The notes: generated from the letters alone by a model not told the origin. 13,758 bases of DNA from an uncultured Lachnospiraceae bacterium (GCA_902772565.1 CACYBJ010000064.1:1-13758); one strand, 5' to 3'; positions 1 through 7,269 are shown, counted from the first letter of the stretch. Numbers and translations: made by a program.

Positions 1-1082
1 CCCGGCGATCTTTCAAGAAGCAGGGACAGAGCACGGTAGGCAATGGCATGCTTTGAAAGGTCATCATAGACAATAAGCACGTCCTTGCCCTTGTACATAA
101 AGTATTCCGCAAGAGCGCATCCCGCGTAAGGAGCTATATACTGCACAGGCGCAGGCTCCGAGGCAGATGCATTCACAACTACCGTATAGTCCATGGCGCC
201 GTTGTCCGTAAGAGTCTTAACCAGCTGGGCAATGGAACTTGCCTTCTGACCGATTGCAACATAGATGCAGATAACTCCCGTATCCTTCTGATTCAGTATT
301 GTATCGATTGCTACCGTTGTTTTTCCTGTCTGACGGTCGCCGATAATAAGTTCTCGCTGACCACGTCCGATAGGGAACATGGAGTCAATGGCAAGAAGCC
401 CCGTATTCATAGGCTTGTTTACAGGCTGTCTGTCTACAATGCCCGCAGCGGGTGTTTCAATGGGACGGTAATCATCCTCTTCGATTTCACCTTTTCCGTC
501 CACCGGCTCACCCAGAGCACTGATAACACGGCCTATAAAACCGTCGCCTACAGGAATACCTGCGGTTTTCCGGGTTCTTCTGACCTTGCTGCCGGCTTCA
601 ACATCCGTATCATCTCCGAAAAGAATAATACCGGTCTCATCCGGTCTTAAATCAAGAACCATACCGCGGACGCCGGAGTCAAAAACCACGATTTCTCCGT
701 AGGTAGCACCCCTGATTCCGTCGGCAAATACTATGCCGTCACCGACAGTAAGTACCGTTCCCTGCTCTTCGGCAACAACCTCAAGAGACCACTCATCAAG
801 AGTGCTTTTCATTACGGGAATAAGATCTTTTCCCGCATAACTCCTGGTGAGTTCATCCAGAGAATCCTTTAACTGACGGTATCTTCCCTCTTGGGACCAG
901 TCATAGATTTTGCCTTCATAGTCGAGTTTGAATCCGTTCTTTACGGACCTGTCCTCTACCCATTCGACGTCAATCTCTTCGTTATATTTTTTTGATAAAA
1001 AAGCTTTGAATCTCCCCAGCTGTACGGCGCTAGGCGCCTTTGCCGCTATGAGGAACGCTTTTTTAGACGGACTCTTTTCCAT
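1..1082 (-). CDS. atpA: ATP synthase alpha subunit with a fused delta C-terminal domain, partial (3' end outside window)
   Basis: Nucleotide-binding alpha subunit of the F1 motor. Only the first 360 codons are in the window. The ATG at 1082 is preceded by AGGAG 8 bases upstream, inside the end of atpF, which it overlaps by 20 bases. The Walker A motif GDRQTGKT lies at residues 248-255, followed by YVAIGQK, APYAGCA and YDDLSK. In E. coli alpha the Walker A motif starts near residue 169, so this protein has about 79 extra N-terminal residues. Residues 9-77 align nearly gap-free with the C-terminal domain of E. coli delta: IAAKAPSAVQL matches SAAALSEQQL, EDRSVKNGF matches IDKSVMAGV, and IYDWSQEGRYRQL matches VIDGSVRGRLERL. 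True alpha sequence resumes around residue 85, with GTVLTVGDGI at 108. The delta N-terminal domain is absent and no separate atpH lies upstream. The alpha assignment is certain. The delta origin of the extension is inferred from remembered sequences. Confidence 0.96.
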   Translation of the reverse strand, partial: MEKSPSKKAFLIAAKAPSAVQLGRFKAFLSKKYNEEIDVEWVEDRSVKNGFKLDYEGKIYDWSQEGRYRQLKDSLDELTRSYAGKDLIPVMKSTLDEWSLEVVAEEQGTVLTVGDGIVFADGIRGATYGEIVVFDSGVRGMVLDLRPDETGIILFGDDTDVEAGSKVRRTRKTAGIPVGDGFIGRVISALGEPVDGKGEIEEDDYRPIETPAAGIVDRQPVNKPMNTGLLAIDSMFPIGRGQRELIIGDRQTGKTTVAIDTILNQKDTGVICIYVAIGQKASSIAQLVKTLTDNGAMDYTVVVNASASEPAPVQYIAPYAGCALAEYFMYKGKDVLIVYDDLSKHAIAYRALSLLLERSP

Positions 1083-1563
1083 CCTTTACGCTCCTTTCGG
1101 CGTCGCTTAAGAATTCCTCATAGACATTGTCGGAATCGGACTTAAGCATAATCTTTCTTGTTGCTGCTTCAACCAGTCCGGTAATTTCCTTCTGAGCATC
1201 CTTAAGGATTTTTTCTTTTTCCGTTACTGCCTGTTTCTTGGCATTCTTTATGATTTCATCTGCCGCTGCCTTGGCCTCTGCCTCGCTTTCCTCTCGGGCA
1301 TGATCCATTTCGGCTGCTGCAGCCTTTCTCTTCTCTGCAATTTCCTTATCGGCCCCTGCTAAGATGGCTTCGTATTCGGCATTCTTTTCCTGTGCCTCGG
1401 CAAGATTCTTCTTGGCCTCTTCGTCCATCTTCGCATACTCGTCCTGTCTCTTGTCCATGTATTTCTTCACGGGCTTGTAAAGAATAAAGTAAAGTCCGAA
1501 ATAAAGGATCACAAAGTTGAACACATGCAGAAGTATCTGCTGCAGATCAATATTAAGTGGCAT
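1063..1563 (-). CDS. atpF: ATP synthase F0 subunit b
   Basis: Peripheral-stalk subunit that holds F1 static against the c-ring. It has 166 residues, a normal length for b. One membrane helix lies at about residues 9-29 (LHVFNFVILYFGLYFILY), followed by the typical KPVKKYMDKR junction. A long Ala/Glu/Lys-rich coiled coil then runs almost to the C-terminus (SVKDGKESV). The start is clear: AAGGAGG lies 8 bases before the ATG at 1563. The gene sits 19 bases after atpE, and its 3' end overlaps the atpA start by 20 bases, which suggests translational coupling. It is not fused to delta, unlike the mycobacterial b-delta arrangement. Its C-terminus is the expected partner of the delta-like domain carried by the neighbouring alpha subunit. 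Confidence 0.95.
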   Translation of the reverse strand: MPLNIDLQQILLHVFNFVILYFGLYFILYKPVKKYMDKRQDEYAKMDEEAKKNLAEAQEKNAEYEAILAGADKEIAEKRKAAAAEMDHAREESEAEAKAAADEIIKNAKKQAVTEKEKILKDAQKEITGLVEAATRKIMLKSDSDNVYEEFLSDAERSVKDGKESV

Positions 1564-1582
1564 CAGTGATACCTCCTTCCGG

Positions 1583-1972
1583 TTACATTACGAATACTAT
1601 AAGTATGGTTACGATAAGAGCGTAGATAACTACTGTCTCTATGAATACAAGACCCAGCATAAGGGAAGTCCTTATGTCGCCGGAAGCTTCAGGCTGACGG
1701 CTGATGCCTTCGTTTGACTTTCCTACTGCCATACCCATGGCAATTGCACCGCCCAGTGCGGCAAGACCGATGGCAATACCTGCTGCCATGGCTCTTGAGC
1801 CTGTGGATGATTCAGCTGCGGCATCTTCCTCGGCAGATTCATCTGCCGCGTCTGTAGTCTCCGCTGCTGCCTTTGTGTCAGACTTTGTTGCTGCGGCATA
1901 TACCGGCACGGTCAATACCGACAAAGCCATTACAAGTGCTAAGATTGCTAAGATAAGTTTGCTTTTTTTCAT
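1583..1972 (-). CDS. atpE: ATP synthase F0 subunit c with signal-peptide-like N-terminus and acidic extension
   Basis: Rotor-ring subunit that carries the translocated ion. The start at 1972 is chosen because GGAGG lies 6 bases upstream. An in-frame ATG at 2005 has no such site and would only add 11 residues. The 129-residue product is much longer than the usual 70-90. Residues 1-27 look like a signal peptide (MKKSKL, hydrophobic core, VPVYAAA). Residues 28-59 are a low-complexity Ala/Glu/Asp/Thr/Ser stretch. The c hairpin follows: helix 1 at about 61-86, the cytoplasmic loop RQPE at 92-95, and helix 2 with the ion-carrying Glu112 in FIETVVIYAL. The helix-1 Gln of Na+-binding rings appears to be Met81, although Thr113 and Tyr117 of the Na+ signature remain. 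H+ coupling is therefore more likely but not settled. Identity as subunit c is secure. Cleavage of the N-terminus is inference. Confidence 0.93.
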   Translation of the reverse strand: MKKSKLILAILALVMALSVLTVPVYAAATKSDTKAAAETTDAADESAEEDAAAESSTGSRAMAAGIAIGLAALGGAIAMGMAVGKSNEGISRQPEASGDIRTSLMLGLVFIETVVIYALIVTILIVFVM

Positions 1973-2028
1973 GGTAACCTCCAAAACGTAAACCGTTTTT
2001 TTCATATTATCTAATATATAGAATTGAT

Positions 2029-2895
2029 TCAGGCTGCTTTATCAGCATCCGTCTCGCTGTTTTTTTTCTTCTTTTTCTTTTCTTTCTTCGGATGAACCTC
2101 CGTCACTTCACCGTAATAGTGGGAAACCAGCATGGTAAGGACGTAGGCCTGTATCAGCGCATGCATAAGAGTAAAGAGTACGGCTACGATTACAGGAAGC
2201 ACGAAGCTAAGTGTTATGTAGTAGTAAACCAGCTCTGTGACAAGCGCTCCCGAAAGCAGAGCACCGAATAGTCGGAAGCTCATGGAAATGGGAAGGGAAA
2301 ACTCTTTTAAGGCAAGCCCTATTCCTTTGGCTTTGTTGGCTATTATGGCTCCCGCCACTATCATCAGATAGGAGAAACATCCCATGGCGATTGCCGCGTT
2401 TATATCTGCCAGAGGTGCCGGCAGAGTAATGGGATGGCCCTCGGTGGTAATCGCCTGAGCACCAAACAGTTCAAAGCAGGTTCCGGTAAATATGTAGGTA
2501 CCGGCCACAAATATATAGGTTCCGAGGAACTTGTTTCTGTGGGGGCTGTTCCCCTTTGCAAGGCCGTCAAAAAGGCTTACCCAGGTTTCAAGAAACATCT
2601 GGAATTTGCCGGGTACGGGTTTGAACCTCGGAATTACGAATATCCTTACGATAATCGCAAACACCAAAAGTATGGCCGTTACCGTAAAGGCCGAAATCAC
2701 TGCGGGATTAACTTCCATGCCCAAAAGATTTATGTGATTCACATCATGAACCACCGCATCTTTCATGGTTTCCTTAATGGTTTCGTTTTTCGCCTCGCCG
2801 GTGTTCGACAATATGATTCCCGTAAGCAGCATTGCAATTAACGCCAGAAACAGGACAATTCCCGTATTCTTCTGCTTTTTGGTCAAGTCGTCCAT
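2029..2895 (-). CDS. atpB: ATP synthase F0 subunit a
   Basis: Stator membrane subunit forming the ion half-channels beside the c-ring. It has 288 residues. The diagnostic helix motif is FRLFGALLSGALVTE with the essential Arg208, followed by HALIQAYVLTML with Gln250 in the last helix. An additional hydrophobic segment at residues 12-30, separated by a polar loop (31-64) from the usual first helix at 66-88, is not typical. The C-terminus is a Lys-rich tail (PKKEKKKKKK, then NSETDADKAA) and should be cytoplasmic. The start is uncertain: AGGAG directly abuts the ATG at 2895, while a TTG at 2886 has ideal 9-base spacing and would give 285 residues. It is the first ATP synthase gene, with no atpI upstream, and follows the E2-like gene by 67 bases. 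Confidence 0.94.
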   Translation of the reverse strand: MDDLTKKQKNTGIVLFLALIAMLLTGIILSNTGEAKNETIKETMKDAVVHDVNHINLLGMEVNPAVISAFTVTAILLVFAIIVRIFVIPRFKPVPGKFQMFLETWVSLFDGLAKGNSPHRNKFLGTYIFVAGTYIFTGTCFELFGAQAITTEGHPITLPAPLADINAAIAMGCFSYLMIVAGAIIANKAKGIGLALKEFSLPISMSFRLFGALLSGALVTELVYYYITLSFVLPVIVAVLFTLMHALIQAYVLTMLVSHYYGEVTEVHPKKEKKKKKKNSETDADKAA

Positions 2896-2952
2896 CTCCT
2901 CTCATAATCATTTTCTCATACCGCCAACCTCTGATCGGCTGAAAATGACTGA

Positions 2953-2958
2953 ATTATA
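2953..2958 (-). promoter_or_regulatory. Candidate -10 element before atpB (weak)
   Basis: The only promoter-like element in the 67-base gap before atpB is a perfect TATAAT on the minus strand. No recognisable -35 hexamer lies 16-18 bases upstream (the position reads TCCGGT). It could be an internal ATP synthase promoter or chance in AT-rich DNA. No terminator hairpin is seen in the gap. Confidence 0.25.
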
Positions 2959-2962
2959 TTTC

Positions 2963-3817
2963 TTATTCAAGATCTACCGGAGTTCCGAAAGGCTGGTCAA
3001 GAAGTTCCGGATTGTTAAGAAGCTTTTCGAGAAGTCTCAAGGTCTTGGAATAATAGTATCCGTCTGCTATTCTCTCATCTATCGTAAGATCAAGCTCAAC
3101 GCTGTTCTTCATGGTTACGTTTCCTTCTTCATCGAAGAACGGTCTCTTTTTAATGAGTCCCACGGAGCAGAAGATGGATGTTGTTCCCCAGTTTGTAAGA
3201 TGATGGAACGGAGCATCTATCTTAAGGCTTCCGATATTGGCAAGAACTATTGAGCAGGTGTACGGGTCGGTTGCCACAACCGGAGCCGGCATCCAGCCGT
3301 GCCTGTCAAGGAATCTTACTACCGAACCGATGGCATGCTTAAAAGGAAGTTTCTGCACCACATCCATGGCGTCGGTGGACTGATCGTTATGTTTCTTGCA
3401 GAAAGAAACCTGTTTAAATACTTTATCGTGAATACTCTCGAGAGTATCTTCCGCAGTGCATTCGATTCTGGCAAGGGTCTCACCGCCCTCATCCGAAAAG
3501 ACCTTCTTAACGGTAAAGGCCGCATTTACATGGTTTCTCTGGTAAAGGTTGTTGTTGCAGATGAAACGGTTCATCTGAGGTCTTAAAGTAATTGTTTTAA
3601 GAGCCGCAGCCACGATTACCTGGAAAAGCTTGTAAGGATATTCCGGATTATTCTCATTCTTCTTTTTGAGATACTCATCAATAGCGGTAAGATCGATAGT
3701 CGCCCTGAAGAATGCTTCGTTGTCGCATCTGTTAGGGTAGATAAGAGGCATTATGTAATGCATGGAATCAATCTTTCTGATGAGTTTTCCGTCTCTTCTG
3801 TCTCCGAATCTTTTCAT
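2963..3817 (-). CDS. E2/CAT-like acyltransferase lacking the usual catalytic His
   Basis: A 284-residue cytoplasmic protein resembling the catalytic domain of 2-oxoacid dehydrogenase E2 and chloramphenicol acetyltransferase. It has no lipoyl or subunit-binding domain. Recognisable parts are the N-terminal GDRRDGKLIRKIDSMHYIMP, RPQMNRFICNNNLYQRN near residue 80, and SIVLANIGSL followed by NWGTTSIFCSVG. The C-terminal active-site region reads DERIADGYYYSK. In E2 this site is DHRxxDG and in CAT HHAxxDG, so the general-base His is Glu248 here. From memory, stand-alone E2-like proteins of Clostridia share the DERxxDG form, so this is probably a family trait and not damage. No E1 or E3 genes are nearby, so a pyruvate-dehydrogenase role is unlikely. 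Its position behind ligase, PlsC-like and PAP2-like genes suggests acyl transfer to a lipid or small molecule; the substrate is unknown. Confidence 0.8.
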   Translation of the reverse strand: MKRFGDRRDGKLIRKIDSMHYIMPLIYPNRCDNEAFFRATIDLTAIDEYLKKKNENNPEYPYKLFQVIVAAALKTITLRPQMNRFICNNNLYQRNHVNAAFTVKKVFSDEGGETLARIECTAEDTLESIHDKVFKQVSFCKKHNDQSTDAMDVVQKLPFKHAIGSVVRFLDRHGWMPAPVVATDPYTCSIVLANIGSLKIDAPFHHLTNWGTTSIFCSVGLIKKRPFFDEEGNVTMKNSVELDLTIDERIADGYYYSKTLRLLEKLLNNPELLDQPFGTPVDLE

Positions 3818-3875
3818 AGGTTAACCCTGCCTTTCTGTTTTATAAATACACTTTTTGCGGAAATAAATGCGTTTA

Positions 3876-4556
3876 TTAATCCTTCTTTCCGCGAAAAAGA
3901 TTTGCCCAGTATTTCCTGTAAAGAACAATTTCTATTACCAGACACATGATTGCCGCACCCACAACATCCACGAAGGAATGCTGCTTAACTGCCATTACCG
4001 AATAGCATACCGTAAGAGACCATGCGGAAATAAACAGTCTGAAAATAAGAGGTGCATCTTTCTTTTTCATCCAGACGGACATGATCGCAAGGGAATATGC
4101 CACATGAAGCGAGGGCATAACACCGGTTGGAGTGTCCACTGAATATATGAGAGAGACTATCTGCGAACAGAAATTCTTTCGCGGAAGAGTCTCGGGTCTT
4201 AAATGCTGTATGTTGGGCCAGAATATGTATATGAGCATGGCTATCAGCTGAGTCCACATAATGAATATCTGGCACTTTTTAAAGCTTTCCACATCGAAAA
4301 ACAGGAAGAAAAACAGCGTTCCCGCCAGGAGCAGATACCAGGACACATAGGCCAGTATGAAATACTCATTAAAGGGAACCATGTCATCTACCACCGAGTG
4401 GATAACATGACACTTATCGTATGGAATAAACTTTTCCGTTAAAAAGAAGAACAGGAAGTAGGCCGGCCATGCAAGAATCAGTTTCAGATGCCGAAACTCA
4501 GGTTCATTTCTTTTCTCCCATCGGAATTTGCTGTAATCTACTTCCGGTTTTAACAC
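3876..4556 (-). CDS. PAP2-superfamily membrane protein, AUR1/IPC-synthase-like
   Basis: A 226-residue membrane protein with about five or six hydrophobic segments (near 27-45, 66-87, 96-114, 146-162, 170-190, 198-213). The PAP2 phosphatase signature is present: RPETLPRKNF near 120, PSLH at 148-151 (matching PSGH), and KQHSFVDVVGA with His193 and Asp197 (the HxxxD site). PSLH followed by HxxVD is closer to the AUR1/inositol-phosphorylceramide-synthase-like branch than to classical PgpB. The reaction could therefore be lipid phosphate hydrolysis or head-group transfer. The start is a GTG at 4556 with AAGGAG 6 bases upstream. It lies 62 bases after the PlsC-like gene and 58 bases before the E2-like gene on the same strand, in keeping with a shared lipid pathway. 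The substrate cannot be told from sequence. Confidence 0.8.
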   Translation of the reverse strand: MLKPEVDYSKFRWEKRNEPEFRHLKLILAWPAYFLFFFLTEKFIPYDKCHVIHSVVDDMVPFNEYFILAYVSWYLLLAGTLFFFLFFDVESFKKCQIFIMWTQLIAMLIYIFWPNIQHLRPETLPRKNFCSQIVSLIYSVDTPTGVMPSLHVAYSLAIMSVWMKKKDAPLIFRLFISAWSLTVCYSVMAVKQHSFVDVVGAAIMCLVIEIVLYRKYWANLFRGKKD

Positions 4557-4618
4557 TGGCTGCTCCTTTTCTCCTTTTCTTTTTTCCGGCTGCGGCCGGC
4601 GTTTGTCAAAACCTTACA

Positions 4619-5407
4619 TCAGTCCTGCCTGTTGTAAGGATAGTCTTTCTTTCGCATGTTGGGATAAGGTACCACTTTATGCTTCGGAAGAGATGTGGCA
4701 ATCCTTGTTATTTCCTCTTTCAGGTAGCCGCAAAGGCGCTTCTTCTCTGCTTCCTTATCATTTTCGTGGTTAAACCTCACAGGCTTTCCAAAGCATAGTT
4801 TTTTTAGGGCCGGTGCGTTGTAAATCGGCACGAAAAGCACGTCCTTGCCTGTTTTTTTGTAATGGTAATAGGCCGCGTCCACAAATCCCGGCTGAAACTC
4901 GTATACTATATTGTTATAAGGCGTGCGGCTTTCCGGGAAAATAACAATGCTTTTGCCCGCGCTCAGATCTTCAGTTGTATCCTTGAAGGTCTGAATAATA
5001 TGAAGATTCTTGTGAACCTCTATGGTATCGGCGCTGTTGAAAACCACGTGAGCAACAGGCGCGATGACATAGGACAGTATTTTGTAAAACCATCTTATAT
5101 ACTTCGGCTTGCCCGACCAGAAGTCTTCATAGGCATATGCCGGCACCTTCTTCATGTGCATCATTTCGCTGATGCACCATATGTCTCTGTCCACCGGGAA
5201 ATATAGTTCCCCGATAATAGGACCGTTCATCTGCGTATGGTTTCCCACGTATATTGCCGGCTCGTCCGGCAGATTCTCAAGTCCCTCGTGAGTGATCTTC
5301 GGATAAAAGAATTTAACCAGACCGCGAATGATTCTGTAGAGAACCATGTATCGCTTTCTTTCACTCTTGGGAACTGCAGCCCGTTTTTTGTTTTTATTTG
5401 CTGCCAA
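4619..5407 (-). CDS. PlsC-like lysophospholipid acyltransferase with altered HX4D motif
   Basis: A 262-residue protein of the 1-acylglycerol-3-phosphate acyltransferase (PlsC) family, expected to move a fatty acyl group onto a lysolipid at the membrane. It has the block GNHTQMNGP at residues 55-63, FPESRTP at 157-163 (family block III, FPEGTRS) and LFVPIYNAPA near 191-200 (block IV). The N-terminus is basic, and the hydrophobic stretches are short. In the first block the catalytic HX4D Asp is missing: the residue four positions after His57 is Gly62. Activity may be altered or may use another acid. The start is a TTG at 5407 with GGGGTGA upstream; the first internal Met (residue 21) has no ribosome binding site. 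It lies 63 bases after the acyl ligase, which could supply its acyl donor. Confidence 0.82.
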   Translation of the reverse strand: MAANKNKKRAAVPKSERKRYMVLYRIIRGLVKFFYPKITHEGLENLPDEPAIYVGNHTQMNGPIIGELYFPVDRDIWCISEMMHMKKVPAYAYEDFWSGKPKYIRWFYKILSYVIAPVAHVVFNSADTIEVHKNLHIIQTFKDTTEDLSAGKSIVIFPESRTPYNNIVYEFQPGFVDAAYYHYKKTGKDVLFVPIYNAPALKKLCFGKPVRFNHENDKEAEKKRLCGYLKEEITRIATSLPKHKVVPYPNMRKKDYPYNRQD

Positions 5408-5470
5408 TATACTTCACCCCAAATCAAGTATATTCTGCATAAGGCTTACTAAGCCTTGTAATGCGTGAAA

Positions 5471-7198
5471 TTACTGTTTCGAACCTGCGTTCTTTGCAGC
5501 CTCTTCCTCCTCCAGTTTTCTGTAGGCAACCTTTCCTACAAGAGTCTTCGGAAGTTCGTCCCTGAACTCAATCACTCTCGGCATTGCATATTTGGCAATG
5601 TGAACTCTGCACTGTTCAAGGATTTTCTCTTTGGTCTCGTCGTTCTTCGGAACCCCCGGTTTAGGCACTACAAAGGCCTTAACAATGTGCATTCTGTAAG
5701 GATCCGGAACGCCGATTACGCAGCTCATCTGCACTTCCGGGAAACCGTCTATGATATTTTCAATCTGAGCAGGATACACATTGTAACCTGCGGTAATGAT
5801 CATACGTTTTGCACGGCCCTTGAAATAGATAAAGCCGTCTTCGTCCATGGTACCCAGATCGCCGGTGTAAACCCAGGTGAGCCCGTCGGCACCTTTTCGA
5901 AGGGTCTGGGCAGTCTCTTCGGGATTGTCCATGTATTCCTTCATAACCGTAGGACCGGAAATGATGATTTCGCCTTCTTCGTTAAAGCCCATGTCCACAT
6001 CGGTACCGGGACGCACGATTCTGAAGTATGTGTCCGGGAAAGGAACACCGATGGAGCCTTCTCTGTAAAGACTCGGAGGTGTAAGGCAGCAGGCCGTAAC
6101 GGTTTCGGTTGCACCGTAGCCTTCCCTTATCTGAACCGGGCAGTTGTGCTCCGCAAGGAACTTGTCCAGTTTCTTCTTGAGCTCAATACTTAAGGAGTCG
6201 CCGCCTGAGAAGATACCTTTTATGTAGGACATGTCCTTGCCTTCCATCTGGGGAAGACGGAGAAGTGCCTCATAAAGGGTGGGAACTCCCGCCAGGAAAT
6301 TAATCTTGGATTTTATAATGAGTTTTCCATAGCTCTTGGCGGTGAAACGGGGCACCAGTACGCATCTGCCGCCGTTGGCAAGCATTGAGTGGATGCACAC
6401 GCCAAGGCCGAAGCCGTGGAAAATAGGCATTGCGGCAAGCATTTTGTCACCGGGCTTAAACATAGGATTGGTGGTGACTATCTGCACGGCAAGAGCGTTA
6501 AAGTTCCTATTGGTAAGAACTATGCCCTTGGTGGTTCCTGTGGTTCCGCCGGAGTAGAGAATGGTGGCGGGGTCATCTGCCTTTCGTTCCACTTCATAGT
6601 TATAGAACACGTCCTTGCCAAGTCTGATGAATCTCTTCCACATGATGACCGGAGCATTGGCCGGAATCTTTTCGATCTTGCGGCCTTCGGTAAGCATGTA
6701 GCCCGCTTTGATGGGCTTTGACAATTCGTCCTTAATGCTGGCAATTATTACGTTTACAAGTTTTGTGTTTCCGCGGATCTTTTCGAACTTACTGTAGAAC
6801 TGGTCGAGAGTGATAGCTGTAACGCTTCCCGAAGCATTTAAGTAAAACTCGATTTCTTTCTCGGCGGAAAGGGGGTGAACCATGTTGGACACGGCGCCTA
6901 TAAGGTTAACCGCATAGAACATGTATATTCCCTGAGGGCAGTTTGGCAGTGCGATGGTAACACGGTCACCCTCCCTGACACCCAGTGATTTAAGGGATTT
7001 CGCACATTCTACGATGTGGGTCATCATCTGCCTGTAGGTGGTTTTCTTCCCCATAAAGTCGAAAGCTACGTAGTTCGGGTAGGTCTCGGCTATTTCCTTA
7101 ACTTTCTGAAACATTGTTACCTGAGGATAATCAATGTGAAGAGGTATTCCGTCCGTAGATGATTTCCACGGTACATTTTCAAAATCTATAGTACTCAC
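5471..7198 (-). CDS. Long-chain fatty acid-CoA ligase / AMP-forming acyl-acid ligase
   Basis: ANL-superfamily adenylating enzyme that activates a carboxylic acid with ATP and then usually transfers it to CoA. With the start at 7198 it has 575 residues, normal for FadD-type ligases. Motifs in order: phosphate loop YSGGTTGTTKG at 215-225, MPIFHGFG near 257, YGATET at 361-366, YTGDLG at 444-449, GRAKRMIITAGYNVYP, and the C-terminal LPKTLVGKVAYRK with catalytic Lys556. The GTG at 7198 has GGGAG 7 bases upstream. A GTG at 7225, adding nine residues, has its purine-rich stretch directly abutting and is less likely. It is the first gene of the four-gene acyl/lipid set behind the promoter at 7270-7298. 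Chain length is not determinable, and no acyl-carrier protein is nearby. Confidence 0.9.
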   Translation of the reverse strand: MSTIDFENVPWKSSTDGIPLHIDYPQVTMFQKVKEIAETYPNYVAFDFMGKKTTYRQMMTHIVECAKSLKSLGVREGDRVTIALPNCPQGIYMFYAVNLIGAVSNMVHPLSAEKEIEFYLNASGSVTAITLDQFYSKFEKIRGNTKLVNVIIASIKDELSKPIKAGYMLTEGRKIEKIPANAPVIMWKRFIRLGKDVFYNYEVERKADDPATILYSGGTTGTTKGIVLTNRNFNALAVQIVTTNPMFKPGDKMLAAMPIFHGFGLGVCIHSMLANGGRCVLVPRFTAKSYGKLIIKSKINFLAGVPTLYEALLRLPQMEGKDMSYIKGIFSGGDSLSIELKKKLDKFLAEHNCPVQIREGYGATETVTACCLTPPSLYREGSIGVPFPDTYFRIVRPGTDVDMGFNEEGEIIISGPTVMKEYMDNPEETAQTLRKGADGLTWVYTGDLGTMDEDGFIYFKGRAKRMIITAGYNVYPAQIENIIDGFPEVQMSCVIGVPDPYRMHIVKAFVVPKPGVPKNDETKEKILEQCRVHIAKYAMPRVIEFRDELPKTLVGKVAYRKLEEEEAAKNAGSKQ

Positions 7199-7269
7199 TT
7201 TTACACTCCCAATCGGCTCCCTCACCTTCTCTAAATCAGCGCGGAAACCGCATATTTAAAATCCGTTTA

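Noticed and set aside
1973..2005. Upstream ATG for atpE at 2005
   Set aside because: No ribosome binding site; the ATG at 1972 has GGAGG at ideal spacing and starts a proper signal-peptide-like sequence.
2765..3253. 162-codon plus-strand open frame spanning the atpB start and the E2-like gene
   Set aside because: Crosses two real minus-strand genes and their gap; no protein family resemblance.
4586..4599. GC-rich hairpin CCGGC-TGCG-GCCGG between the PlsC-like and PAP2-like genes
   Set aside because: In the direction of transcription (minus) it is not followed by a T tract but by A-rich DNA leading into the ribosome site, so it is not a terminator.
5465..6193. 242-codon plus-strand open frame inside the acyl ligase
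   Set aside because: Antisense shadow of a ligase whose motifs are intact; no recognisable domain and no ribosome binding site.
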